64,000 nt of DNA from Macrostomum hystrix (lineage: Eukaryota > Platyhelminthes > Macrostomidae), in assembly GCA_950097015.1 (NCBI GenBank), contig CATNEN010000039.1:17206501-17270500 (forward strand), in the 5' to 3' direction. The notes under the pieces were generated by a model. It saw only the letters and a program-made list of their open reading frames with translations, had not been told where the DNA came from and did no database searches. The position numbers were made by a program, and so were the translations under genes. Shown here in pieces: positions 33,445 to 46,100 of the stretch (its first letter is position 1; every line of letters starts with the position of its first letter).

Positions 33445-36400
33445 ATGTCACGCTGTCTAACCAAAGCCTGTGGCATCGCCCAGCTAGCCGCCAAATCGCA
33501 AATGCTGTTGCGACCACTGTCAACGCAGCGCCGAATCAAGGTTGAGAAGCCGGTAGTTGAAATGGATGGTGACGAGATGACTCGCATTATCTGGGCCTCC
33601 ATCAAGGAGAAACTCATCTTTCCATTCTTGGAAGTAGATTGCAAATACTATGATCTGGGCTTGCCCCACCGCGACGCCACTAATGACCAGGTCACAATAG
33701 ATGCCGCCAATGCTATTCTGGTGAGTTTATTAAATAGCTCTTGAAGTTCTTAATTAGGCTTCGATTTAAAGCTCGAGAATTTGCAGAAGTTTGCAAAGAA
33801 ATTTGATGAATTCATCAAAGTTAAACTCCTAAGAAGTGAGTTTAACTATTTCTCTTTAATCGTTCGCGATTCCAGATTAGAACTTCAATCCTACCAGATC
33901 CCAGATTAGAACTTCAATCCTACCAGATCCCGAATTAGAACTCCAATCCTACCAGATCCCAGATTAGAACTCCAATCCTACCAGATCCCAGATTAGAACT
34001 TCAATCCTACCAGATCCCAGATTAGAACTTCAATCCTAACAGATCCCAGATTAGAACTCCAATCCTACCAGATCCCAGATTAGAGCTCTAATCCTAACAG
34101 ATCCTAAATTAGAAATCAAATCCTACCAGATCCCAAATTAGAAATCAAATCCTACCAGATCCCAAATTAGAAATCAAATCCTAACAGATCCTAAATTAGA
34201 AATCAAATCCTACCAGATCCCAAATTAGAAATCTAATCCTAACAGATCCCAAATTAGAAATCAAATCCTACCAGATCCCAAATTAGAAATCTAATCCTAC
34301 CAGATCCCAGATTAGAACTCTAATCCTACCAGATCCCAAAAAAGAACTCTAATCCTACCAGATCCCAAATTAGAAATCAAACCCTACCAGATCCCAAATT
34401 AGAAATCTAATCCTAACAGATCCCAAATTAGAAATCAAACCCTACCAGATCCCAAATTAGAAATCTAATCCTAACAGATCCCAAATTAGAAATCTAATCC
34501 TACCAGATCCCAGATTAGAAATCAAACCCTACCAGATCCCAAATTAGAAATCTAATCCTACCAGATCCCAAATTAGAAATCTAATCCTACCAGATCCCAA
34601 ATTAGAAATCAAACCCTACCAGATCCCAAATTAGAAATCTAATCCTACCAGATCCCAGATTAGAGCTCTAATCCTACCAGATCCTAAATTAGAAATCAAA
34701 TCCTACCAGATCCCAAATTAGAAATCAAATCCTACCAGATCCCAAATTAGAAATCAAATCCTACCAGATCCCAAATTAGAAATCTAATACTACCAGATCC
34801 CAAATTATAACTCTAATCCTACCAGATCCCAAATTAGAACTCTAATCCTACCAGATCCCAAATAAGAACTTCAATCCTACCAGATCCCAAATTAGAAATA
34901 AAATCCTACCAGATCCCAAATTAGAAATAAAATCCTACCAGATCCCAAATTAGAACTCTAATCCTACCAGATCCCAAATTAGAACTTCAATCCTACCAGA
35001 TCCCAAATTAGAAATCAAATCCTACCAGATCCCAAAAAGAACTCTAATCCTACCAGATCCCAGATCTCTGTAGATATCCCTACATAATATGCCATTGTTT
35101 TCAATGCCTTCACCCCACCTGCGCCCAGAAATACAACGTCGGCATCAAGTGCGCCACCATCACGCCGGACGAACAGCGTGTCGAAGAGTTCAAGCTGAAG
35201 AAGATGTGGCTGTCACCCAATGGCACTATTCGCAACATCCTAGGCGGCACCGTATTCCGCGAGCCAATCATCTGCAAGAATGTGCCCCGCCTTGTGCCCG
35301 GCTGGACTGAAGCTATTGTGATTGGTCGCCATGCTCACGGCGATCAGTACAAGGCTCAGGATATGGTGGTGCCCAAGCCTGGCAAAGTTGAATTGGTTTA
35401 CACACCGGCCGATGGCTCCGCAGCTAGCCGAGTGTCCGTCTTTGACTTCAAGGACGGCGGCGGTGTCTCCATGGCCATGTACAACACTGACAAGTCTATC
35501 GAAGGCTTTGCTCACTCTTGCATGCAGTACGCTCTTAGCAAGAAGTGGCCACTTTATCTCAGCACTAAGAACACCATTCTGAAACGGTACGACGGTCGAT
35601 TCAAGGACATCTTCCAGGAGGTCCACGACAAGCACTACGCGGCCGAGTTTAAGAAGCTCGGAGTCTGGTAAGTCTATTTTAAGTTTCGGAAATTATTAAG
35701 ATAATGAGTCTTGACGACTTCAGATTGAGTCTTGATCCTAAGGATTTCAGATAGTAGGGATCATGAGGATTTCGGACAGTAGGGATCCTGAGGATTTCAG
35801 ATAGTAGGGACCCTGAGGATTTCGGACAGTAGGAATCATGAGGATTTCTAGTAGGGATCATGAGGATTTTAGATAGTAGGGATCCTAAGGATTTCAGATA
35901 GTATACGTAGGGATCCTGGGGATTTCGGACAGTAGGGATCCTGAGGATTTCAGATAGTAGGGATCCTGAGGATTTCAGATAGTAGGGATCATGAGGATTT
36001 CAGATAGTAGTGATCCTAAGGATTTCAGATAGCTGGGATCCTGAGGATTTCAGATAGTAAGGATCATGAGGATTTTAGATAGTAGGGATCGTATGGATTT
36101 CAGATTGTAGGGATCCTGAGGATTTCAGATAGCTGGGATCCTAAGGATTTCAGATTGTAGGGATCCTGAGGATTTCGGATAGTAGTGATCCTAAGGATTT
36201 CAGATAGCTGGGATCTTGAGGATTTCAGATAGTTAGGATCCTGAGGATTTCAGATTGGAGGGATCCTGAGGATTTCAGATAGTAGGGATCATGAGGATTT
36301 CAGATAGTAGGGATCATGAGGATTTCAGATAGTAGGGATCCTGAGGATTTCAGATAGTAGGGATCATGAGGATTTCAGATAGTAGTGATCCTAAGGATTT

Positions 36401-39400
36401 AAGATAGCTGGGATCCTGAGGATTTCAGATTGGAGGGATCCTGAGGATTTCAGATAGTAGGGATCCTGAGGATTTCAGATAGTAGGGATCATGAGGATTT
36501 CAGATAGTAGTGATCCTAAGGATTTAAGATAGCTGGGATCCTGAGGATTTCAGATTGGAGGGATCCTGAGGATTTCAGATAGTAAGGATCATGAGGATTT
36601 TAGATAGTAGGGATCGTATGGATTTCAGATTGTAGGGATCCTGAGGATTTCAGATAGCTGGGATCCTAAGGATTTCAGATTGTAGGGATCCTGAGGATTT
36701 CGGATAGTAGTGATCCTAAGGATTTCAGATAGCTGGGATCCTGAGGATTTCAGATAGTTAGGATCCTGAGGATTTCAGATAGTTGGGATTCTCAGGATTT
36801 CAGTTATTAGGGATCCTGAGGATTTCAGATAGTAGGGATCATGAGGATTTCAGATAGTAGGGATCCTGAGGATTTCGGACAGTAGGAATCATGAGGATTT
36901 CTAGTAGGGATCATGAGGATTTTAGATAGTAGGGATCGTATGGATTTCAGACAGTAGGGATCCTGAGGATTTCAGATAGTAGGGATCATGAGGATTTCAG
37001 ATAGTAGTGATCCTAAGGATTTTAGATAGTTGGGATTCTCAGGATTTCAGTTAGTAGGGATCCTGAGGATTTCAGATAGTAGGGATCATAAGGATTTTAG
37101 ATAGTAGGGATCCTGAGGATTTCGGACAGTAGGGATCCCGAGGATTTCAGATAGTAGGGATCCTGAGGATTTCGGACAGTAGGGATCCTGAGGATTTCGG
37201 ACAGTAGGGATCCTGAGGATTTCAGATAGTAGGGACCCTGAGGATTTCGGACAGTAGGAATCATGAGGATTTCTAGTAGGGATCATGAGGATTTTAGATA
37301 GTAGGGATCCTAAGGATTTCAGATAGTAGGGATCCTGAGGATTTCAGATAGTAGGGATCCTGAGGATTTCGGACAGTAGGGATCCTGAGGATTTCAGATA
37401 GTAGGGATCCTGAGGATTTCAGATAGTAGGGATCCTGAGGATTTCAGATAGTAGGGATCCTGAGGATTTCAGATAGTATACGTAGGGATCCTGGGGATTT
37501 CGGACAGTAGGGATCCTGAGGATTTCAGATAGTAGGGATCCTGAGGATTTCAGATAGTAGGGATCATGAGGATTTCAGATAGTAGTGATCCTAAGGATTT
37601 CAGATAGCTGGGATCCTGAGGATTTCAGATAGTAAGGATCATGAGGATTTTAGATAGTAGGGATCGTATGGATTTCAGATTGTAGGGATCCTGAGGATTT
37701 CAGATAGCTGGGATCCTAAGGATTTCAGATTGTAGGGATCCTGAGGATTTCGGATAGTAGTGATCCTAAGGATTTCAGATAGCTGGGATCTTGAGGATTT
37801 CAGATAGTTAGGATCCTGAGGATTTCAGATTGGAGGGATCCTGAGGATTTCAGATAGTAGGGATCATGAGGATTTCAGATAGTAGGGATCATGAGGATTT
37901 CAGATAGTAGGGATCCTGAGGATTTCAGATAGTAGGGATCATGAGGATTTCAGATAGTAGTGATCCTAAGGATTTAAGATAGCTGGGATCCTGAGGATTT
38001 CAGATTGGAGGGATCCTGAGGATTTCAGATAGTAGGGATCCTGAGGATTTCAGATAGTAGGGATCATGAGGATTTCAGATAGTAGTGATCCTAAGGATTT
38101 AAGATAGCTGGGATCCTGAGGATTTCAGATTGGAGGGATCCTGAGGATTTCAGATAGTAAGGATCATGAGGATTTTAGATAGTAGGGATCGTATGGATTT
38201 CAGATTGTAGGGATCCTGAGGATTTCAGATAGCTGGGATCCTAAGGATTTCAGATTGTAGGGATCCTGAGGATTTCGGATAGTAGTGATCCTAAGGATTT
38301 CAGATAGCTGGGATCCTGAGGATTTCAGATAGTTAGGATCCTGAGGATTTCAGATAGTTGGGATTCTCAGGATTTCAGTTATTAGGGATCCTGAGGATTT
38401 CAGATAGTAGGGATCATGAGGATTTCAGATAGTAGGGATCCTGAGGATTTCGGACAGTAGGAATCATGAGGATTTCTAGTAGGGATCATGAGGATTTTAG
38501 ATAGTAGGGATCGTATGGATTTCAGACAGTAGGGATCCTGAGGATTTCAGATAGTAGGGATCATGAGGATTTCAGATAGTAGTGATCCTAAGGATTTTAG
38601 ATAGTTGGGATTCTCAGGATTTCAGTTAGTAGGGATCCTGAGGATTTCAGATAGTAGGGATCATAAGGATTTTAGATAGTAGGGATCCTGAGGATTTCGG
38701 ACAGTAGGGATCCCGAGGATTTCAGATAGTAGGGATCCTGAGGATTTCGGACAGTAGGGATCCTGAGGATTTCGGACAGTAGGGATCCTGAGGATTTCAG
38801 ATAGTAGGGACCCTGAGGATTTCGGACAGTAGGAATCATGAGGATTTCTAGTAGGGATCATGAGGATTTTAGATAGTAGGGATCCTAAGGATTTCAGATA
38901 GTAGGGATCCTGAGGATTTCAGATAGTAGGGATCCTGAGGATTTCGGACAGTAGGGATCCTGAGGATTTCAGATAGTAGGGATCCTGAGGATTTCAGATA
39001 GTAGGGATCCTGAGGATTTCAGATAGTAGGGATCCTGAGGATTTCAGATAGTAGGGATCAGGAGGATTTCAGATAGTAGTGATCCTAAGGATTTAAGATA
39101 GCTGGGATCCTGAGGATTTCAGATAGTTAGGATCCTGAGGATTTCAGATAGTTGGGATTCTCAGGATTTCAGTTAGTAGGGATCCTGAGGATTTCAGATA
39201 GTAGGGATCATGAGGATTTTAGATAGTAGGGATTGTATGGATTTCAGATTGTAGGGATCCTAAGAATTTCAGATAGTAGGGATCCTGAGGATTTCGGACA
39301 GTAGGGATCCCGAGGATTTCAGATAGTAGGGATCCTGAGGATTTCGGACAGTAGGGATTTTGAGGATTTCAGATAGTAGGGACCCTGAGGATTTCGGACA

Positions 39401-41780
39401 GTAGGAATCATGAGGATTTCTAGTAGGGATCATGAGGATTTTAGATAGTAGGGATCCTAAGGATTTCAGATAGTAGGGATCCTGAGGATTTCAGATAGCT
39501 GGGATCCTAAGGATTTCAGATAGTAGGGATCCTGAGGATTTCAGATAGTAGTGATCCTAAGGATTTAAGATAGCTGGGATCCTGAGGATTTCAGATAGTT
39601 AGGATCCTGAGGATTTCAGATAGTTGGGATTCTCAGGATTTCAGATAGCTGGGATCCTGAGGATTTCAGATAGTTAGGATCCTGAGGATTTCAGATAGTA
39701 GGGATCCTAAGGATTTCAGATAGTAGGGATCATGAGGATTTCAGATGGTTGGGATTCTGAGGATTTCAGATGGTTGGGATTCTGAGGATTTCAGACAGTA
39801 CGAGTTGAATGACCGTTTAATAATAGAAGCAAATTTGCCACCCGTTTTTATACCAAGGGTACTGAAAAAAAATTGGCAGCGCCTGAATGCTAACAGCGTT
39901 GGGTGGTGACTGATTGTTTGACAGACTTGAGGATGGTGTACAGTGGTTGAGCTGCGCCTAATTTTTAGGCCTTATCAATAAAATTGTAGAAATTCGCGTC
40001 ATGGTGTCCATATTGCCCCTTTTCCACCTGGTTTAGCCCTTGAGGTGCAGCAGTCCGTCTAGATGAAGGTAGGTGACCACCGAAGATGGAGATGATGCAG
40101 GCACATTCGGGTGACATGCTGATAAATTTTGAAGGCCTGGCAAGGTCGCACTGAGGCGCAGTGCTAATTTGTGTATTGGGGTTTATGAAATGGTTGCGGC
40201 CAATCATTTGCTGATACTAGACTCGCAGCCAGCGGGGAGGCAATTCGCCCATTTCGCCGACTCAGGAGCACACACGCACACAGATACTGTACACAGGCAC
40301 TCGCTCACACAGGTGTGTACATCTGCCCTGACTTTCTCGGGCACTTCACTTTACTGCTCAGGGGTCGCTGTTTTCGACTAAAGTTAATTACTTCGTATTA
40401 TTTTGAACGCTGTATTTTTTAATGTCCTTTTTTCTTTACGAGTAGTATAGTAAGGATCTAAAGTAGCCTGGGAATCTGGAAATCTGGAATTAAATTTAGC
40501 TCGATTCAAAATCCCACTTTGACAGGTACGAGCACCGCCTTATCGATGACATGGTCGCCCAGGCCCTAAAGTCCTCCGGCGGTTTTGTCTGGGCCTGCAA
40601 GAATTACGACGGCGATGTTCAGTCGGACATTGTTGCCCAGGGCTACGGCAGTCTGGGCCTGATGACCTCCGTGCTGATGTGCCCGGATGGCAAGACTGTT
40701 GAAGCCGAGGCTGCTCACGGCACCGTCACCCGACACTACCGGTAAGTCCTGGTGCATAGTAGGGCTTTGGGATTTCCCTGGGTTTCGGTGGTTTGAGCAT
40801 CCTTAAGGTTTTCGTTTTTCGAGAATCCGGAAGGTTCATAGTTTGAGCATCCTGAAGGTTATGGTTTGAGCATCCTGAAGGTTATGGTTTGAGCATCCTG
40901 AAGGTTAATAGTTTGAGCATCCTGAAGGTTATGGTTTGAGCATCCTGAAGGTTCATAGTTTGAGCATCCTGAAGGTTATGGTTTGAGCATCCTGAAGGTT
41001 CATAGTTTGAGCATCCAGAAGGTTCATAGTTTGAGCATCCTGAAGGTTCATGGTTTGAGCATCCTGAAGGTTCATGGTTTGAGCATCCTGAAGGTTCATG
41101 GTTTGAGCATCCTGAAGGTTCATGGTTTGAGCATCCTGAAGGTTATGGTTTGAGCATCCTGAAGGTTATGGTTTGAGCATCCTGAAGGTTCATGGTTTGA
41201 GCATCCTGAAGGTTCATGGTTTGAGCATCCTGAAGGTTCATGGTTTGAGCATCCTGAAGGTTCATGGTTTGAGCATCCTGAAGGTTCATGGTTTGAGCAT
41301 CCTGAAGGTTCATGGTTTGAGCATCCTGAAGGTTGATGGTTTGAGCATCCTGAAGGTTCATGGTTTGAGCATCGTGAAGGTTCGTGGTTTGAGCATCCTT
41401 GTTTTAGTACACCAAGGGTTTTATGATTTGAGCATCCTGAAGGTTTTGGTGATTTAATTAATCATCCTGAACTCATCTCAATGTCATCTCCATCTCTCAG
41501 GGAGCACCAGAAGGGCAAGCCGACCTCCACTAACCCGGTGGCCAGCATCTTCGCCTGGACTCGCGGCCTTAGCCACCGCGGCAAGCTAGACGGCAACCAG
41601 GAGCTGCAGCAGTTCGCCCTTCGCCTAGAGAAGGCCTGCGTTGACACGGTGGACGGCGGCCGCATGACCAAGGACCTCGCCGCCTGCATCTACGGCCTAA
41701 AGAATGTCAAGCCGGAGCAGTACCTCTACACTGAGGACTTCTTGGACGCTGTTCGCGATCAGTTCAATAAGACCAAGTGA
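33445..41780 (+). CDS. IDH2: Isocitrate dehydrogenase [NADP], mitochondrial
   Basis: Exons 33445-33720, 35129-35667, 40526-40741 and 41501-41780 give 436 residues with phases 0, 2 and 2 matching. Residues 1-30 are Arg/Leu/Ser-rich without acids ([20 protein letters not shown]), a mitochondrial targeting peptide. The core starts at [38 protein letters not shown] and IGRHAHGD form the isocitrate site; Arg159 in GRHAHGD corresponds to human IDH2 Arg172/IDH1 Arg132. [10 protein letters not shown] carries the metal-binding aspartates, and [13 protein letters not shown] the NADP-binding part. The enzyme is a homodimer that converts isocitrate and NADP+ to 2-oxoglutarate, CO2 and NADPH. No lesion is seen. 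Coding GC is high against AT-rich introns, and every intron is filled by a different minisatellite. Confidence 0.98.
33865..35070. repeat. Minisatellite, 29-bp unit, IDH2 intron 1
   Basis: About 41 copies of a unit with CCTACCAGATCCCAAATTAG then AAATCTAAT. Variants AGATTAGAACTCC and AACAGATCC form runs. It ends about 60 bases before the exon 2 acceptor. Confidence 0.95.
35700..39800. repeat. Minisatellite, 25-bp unit, IDH2 intron 2, with 1575-bp higher-order repeat
   Basis: About 160 copies of a unit reading GGGATCCTGAGGATTTCAGA then TAGTA. A block of 63 units (1575 bp) at about 35901-37475 is followed by a copy at 37476-39050: the rare words GTATACG, CGTATGG and CTAGTAGGG recur at exactly this offset. 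Within the block a 525-bp (21-unit) repeat is visible. Confidence 0.95.
40210..40342 (-). mobile_element. SINE family B 3' fragment, IDH2 intron 2
   Basis: CGCCGACTCAGGAGCACACA, GCTCACACAGGTGTGTACAT and CTGCCCTGACTTTCTCG match the reverse of family B; its head is missing. Confidence 0.8.
40820..41460. repeat. Minisatellite, 24-bp unit, IDH2 intron 3
   Basis: About 26 copies of GGTTCATGGTTTGAGCATCC plus TGAA, with a 22-bp form lacking CA early in the array. It fills intron 40742-41500. Confidence 0.95.
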
Positions 41781-42555
41781 GGAGTCGACATCAGTGTGGT
41801 TGTGTGCCAGTAAATTTATGCGCAGTAAAACTAACTATTTTGAAATAGCTCTGAAATAGCTAATGCGCAAATTGTACTACTCAATGAGTAGTTAGCCTTA
41901 GTTGTCTATTCAAATTTAGAAAAACACGTGGGTCATTATTAAAAAAAAATAAGAAGACTTCGCAGTAAGTAACCGTAAATTATCTACTGTTAGTAATATT
42001 TATGAAATAATTATTAATTATTAGCCTTACTTGCACTTTATTCTCCTGATAGCGCATATCTCAGCTTATTCTTATCGTATCTATTAAACATATTTTTTTA
42101 AATAAAAAAACGCTACAACACTACTGCCGTCTCAAACAGGCCCTCTATCTGAGTAGCATAGTAAGCGTGTGTTTTTTAGCTACCGTTTTTTGTTCGCCCC
42201 GGTTCAATGAGTTTGATAAAGAATTATATTTATGATTAATTGATTACATTCATTTATCTAATTAATAATCTTTACCTTGTTGCTTACTGATCATTTTGAA
42301 CTTTTTTTAAGTCAATTCAAATTTTTCGAGTTCCTTCTCTTGTTAAAGCCGTAATGTAACTATTTTATTCGCCTCAATCTCTTCTCTGCGTGTATTTGCA
42401 CGAAAAAAACTTCTAATTTACTAATTTAACAATAATAATAAACTACCTGTTTGTCCATCTCTGAGCTCTGCTACTTTGCGGCCTTCGGATTCAATGACTG
42501 ACTGATTGATCGATTTATTGTTTGTTTGGGACACCTTTGTTTGAAGCGAAAATTC

Positions 42556-42561
42556 AATAAA
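42556..42561 (+). terminator. Candidate poly(A) signal of IDH2
   Basis: AATAAA 776 bases after the stop. A second one lies at about 42101-42106, 320 bases after the stop, and either may be used. Confidence 0.4.
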
Positions 42562-42731
42562 GATCCGTGCTTCATTTCTTTATTTCATTTTCAAATTACA
42601 AGTGAAACATTAACACACGCTTGACTTCCTACCGTAAGTAGGTAGACACTGGAATTTATATTTTTAACAACAAAACAATGGTTTAGGTTTCCTAAAGTTA
42701 GGCTTTAATCGTAAAACACGAAAATATTGTT

Positions 42732-42737
42732 TTTATT
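42732..42737 (-). terminator. Candidate poly(A) signal of the large minus-strand gene
   Basis: Minus-strand AATAAA about 375 bases after the stop at 43110, facing the IDH2 signal at 42556. Confidence 0.4.
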
Positions 42738-43109
42738 GGTTTTTAAGCAAAAAATCGATAATCATTTTACAATGGATTTTTAATCCTAAAAGACGGTATT
42801 AATATACCTGATTTAAGGGATTTTAGGGAATTTTCGGATACGAACCCCAGACCTCTTGAATCTATTCGCTACAAGTTTGCATTCTTGCTTTTACGCCAGT
42901 ATTACAATGAAAAAGCAAATCTTAGGAAAAATTAAACAGATGTTTAGACCGGAATTCAGCAATATTAAATTCAGGATGTGCGCGCAAGGAAAGATGTAAA
43001 TATTATGTCGAATTGGTTGCATTGTAACTTGACAAATTTGATTTCTAAACAATTTACTATATGGAGAATTGAACTCATAAGGAGGCAAATTATTTCCACA
43101 TGGATATTT

Positions 43110-46100
43110 TTAATTGTGGATATCCGAAATTGCCAACGAAGCCACTACCGTTGCCATAGCAACAACTGTCTTAGCCGGCGATGAAACCGTTGTAACCATG
43201 GCGCTTTTCCTGACGCCACCGCCTGCTGCCGCAGCCGAAGCTCCGGCTTTGAAGTCGCCGATGTTAGAACTAACTGACTGCTGCTGCTGCTGCTGCTGTA
43301 GATGACGATTGTTGCTAACAGAGCTGATTGCACTGACTGACTGCTGCTGTCTTAGGTTGTCGGCTGAGATTTTGGCGTGTTAGAGTAGATTTTTAATTGT
43401 GCTTTTTTTATTTGTCCCTCGATAGAGGAGTTTCAATCGGAAAAAAATTGAACTATCAATAACAGTTGAAAAAACCACGGCGTATTTGGAAGAACCACAT
43501 TCCAGAACAGAAGGTAAAAGTTTATTATTTTATTTTACTACTATATTATATTGTTAATTTCAATATTTTTAACAAATATTGATTTGCTATAGAAATCTAG
43601 ATACGAGCTCGTAGAGCAATACCAGTTGTCCTTGTCACCGGGTGGGTCTTCGACAAGAGTCGCTGAATATTTCGACGATTCTGAGTCGGACGGCTTAGAA
43701 AGTTAGTTCATCATGAAAAAGGGAAAATGTTGACTTTCCACATTGTGGACTTTCACGAAAATCGGTCATTCGGTTTGGTTGCTATCGTGAACTAGGCATT
43801 TGAAATATCCCCGTGTTCTTTACCCAGGGGGAAATAGCGTGCTCTTTCTCCAACACCTCTTCCTCCAGACCCTTCAGCTCCGATCATCAACCCCTGCTTT
43901 CCTTTCGCTATATCAACTTCATTCGCATGTCGGTTCTGCACTCACCGATTCGCACTAAATCCATCCGAGCTTCCACCGGATATCCGCCCGGATTATATAG
44001 AGCCACGGCAGCCAGCGACTCTTCCACCGCCTCCAGGTAGGCCGGACTCTCGAAGGCGCCACCGGCGCTGGTGTCGGCGCTGAACAGCAGGCGGCACTGG
44101 GCCGAGTCAAAAGCCAGCATTCTGATGACAGACTGGCTGCGGCTCTTCTCGATCAACTGCAGGTGTTTTGGTCGGTGTGCAATTTTCTGAGCGTAAGGAA
44201 AGCTTACTTTTGGGGGCCAAGTATTCTGCTTATTCTGCTTTTAAGCCCTGGATAGCACCTTACTCCAGATTTTGTCCCCCCTAGAACAGCCGCTTGACTC
44301 TAGGTTCGTCTTCTGGAGGGCCACATAACTCCTAATACGTCACCCTCGGACAGCCACCTCCCTCCAGATTTCATCCCCCTTAAGACAGCCACCTCACCCC
44401 AGATTTCGTCCTCCTCAGACAGCCACCTCACTCCAGATTTCGTCCCCTTCAGTCAGCCACACCTCTCCAAATATCGTCCCCCTCGGACAGCAACCTCAAT
44501 CTATATTTCATCCCTTAGGAGAGCTACCCGACTCCAAATTTTGTCCCTATCGGACAGTCACCCCTCTTTGAACGGCCACCTCACCACCTCCTCATTAAAC
44601 TCTCTGACAAACATGCACGCTCGTATATTGTAAGCTACTTACCCAGCAATTGTAGAGCCGCTTGCCGTTTTCTACATAATAGGTAACGACAACATGAAAT
44701 AGCGAGGCCATTGGACTTATAGTTGGATTGAAGGATCCGTAATTAATGTCGTAGCCGCCCAAGCAGCTGTGCTCTAAAGGTAAGAAATGTTTATAGGTGA
44801 ACTAAATAGTGCTATCGAGTTGACTTGTTAAAGTTGTTAGATCTGCAATCAAGGGCTAGACTCACTTTTCAGTAGGAATCGTAAATCACTCTCGCACATC
44901 TCGCTGCCCTCCAAAAACTTAAAATAGAAGTTATCGTAGGCCTGCGAGTTGGACTCGATTCTCAGCAGGCACGGGGTATGACGGCTGGTATTAACGGCGG
45001 AGAAGTTGTACTTCGCGTACAAGTTGATCTTGCAGTACATCGAGCTCGCTGGAATGGTTGTTTATCAAGCAAATGCTGTGAGCTAGCAATGTACATTCAA
45101 ACTTCACGCGATGATTGCGTGATTGGGAAATCCCAGCAAAGCTATTTTTAGCTTCATGTATTTATTAACCATGTTTTCCAGTGCTGTCTCAAATGTACAT
45201 CTCAATAGCGTCCAAAATTTCACCACCGAAAGCTTCACTCTTCTCTCATTGGCTGAAGTGCTAATCTACAGCCTAATGGTACATTAAATTTCTTACCCAT
45301 TGTCACTAAAATAATTCTCCTCGAGCAAGATTAGTGCTCTAACTAGTGCTTAGCTGGGTCTTCTCAATCCCTATCAATTGGTCCAGCCAGGAAATAAGGA
45401 ATCCAAGACTCAGGATTAAAAAACTTGGAAAAAGAAATCAATGAGCCACACAATATACGCACGATTTAGTATCGAATAGTAACCACTTCGAGCGCTATCA
45501 TCGTACTGTCGCAACAGATTTTCCGAAATCAGTGTGTAGAGATAGGACACAGGCACCCGTCGGATCGTTTCACCGACTCGCTGTTCGATAATCTTCTCCA
45601 TGAAGCTGCAACTTTTCGGCATTTCATTCTCAGACAGTGCCGTGTCGTGACCTTTTTGTGGAGGTTTGCGCTCAGAGTTCAGGAAATGTATATAGGTAAA
45701 CCGCAAGTTCAGGTCCAAGTCCAGGTGATAGATTTACACTCACTGATTCGCATGAAAATGACATTCTTTAGGCTTTGAAGTCTGCCGTCTGTTGAAACTG
45801 CGCCTGTGCCCGTTGGCACCACCTGCATGCACGACTGGGTGGACGCACTGTGGATGCGCGCGATTGGGGTTGGGACTCATTGGATGGATCAAGCTTAAAT
45901 ATTCTTTTTCTGAGAATTTCTTCACCTTATCAGTAGGACCAGTGTAGGAACTCGTGAGCGTACATTTATTATGTACATTATTTATAATACCCATCTCAGT
46001 CTGGGGCCATTTTAGGGGTCATTAGGAATGTACATGTTGTTCAAACAGTCTATCTCACTCCCAGCCTCTCTAATTGCTCTCATATTTGTACACTGTGTTG

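Noticed and set aside
42836-42885. tRNA-like B-box (GGGGTTCGTATCC on the minus strand)
   Set aside because: No A-box or SINE body is recognisable nearby; too short to call.
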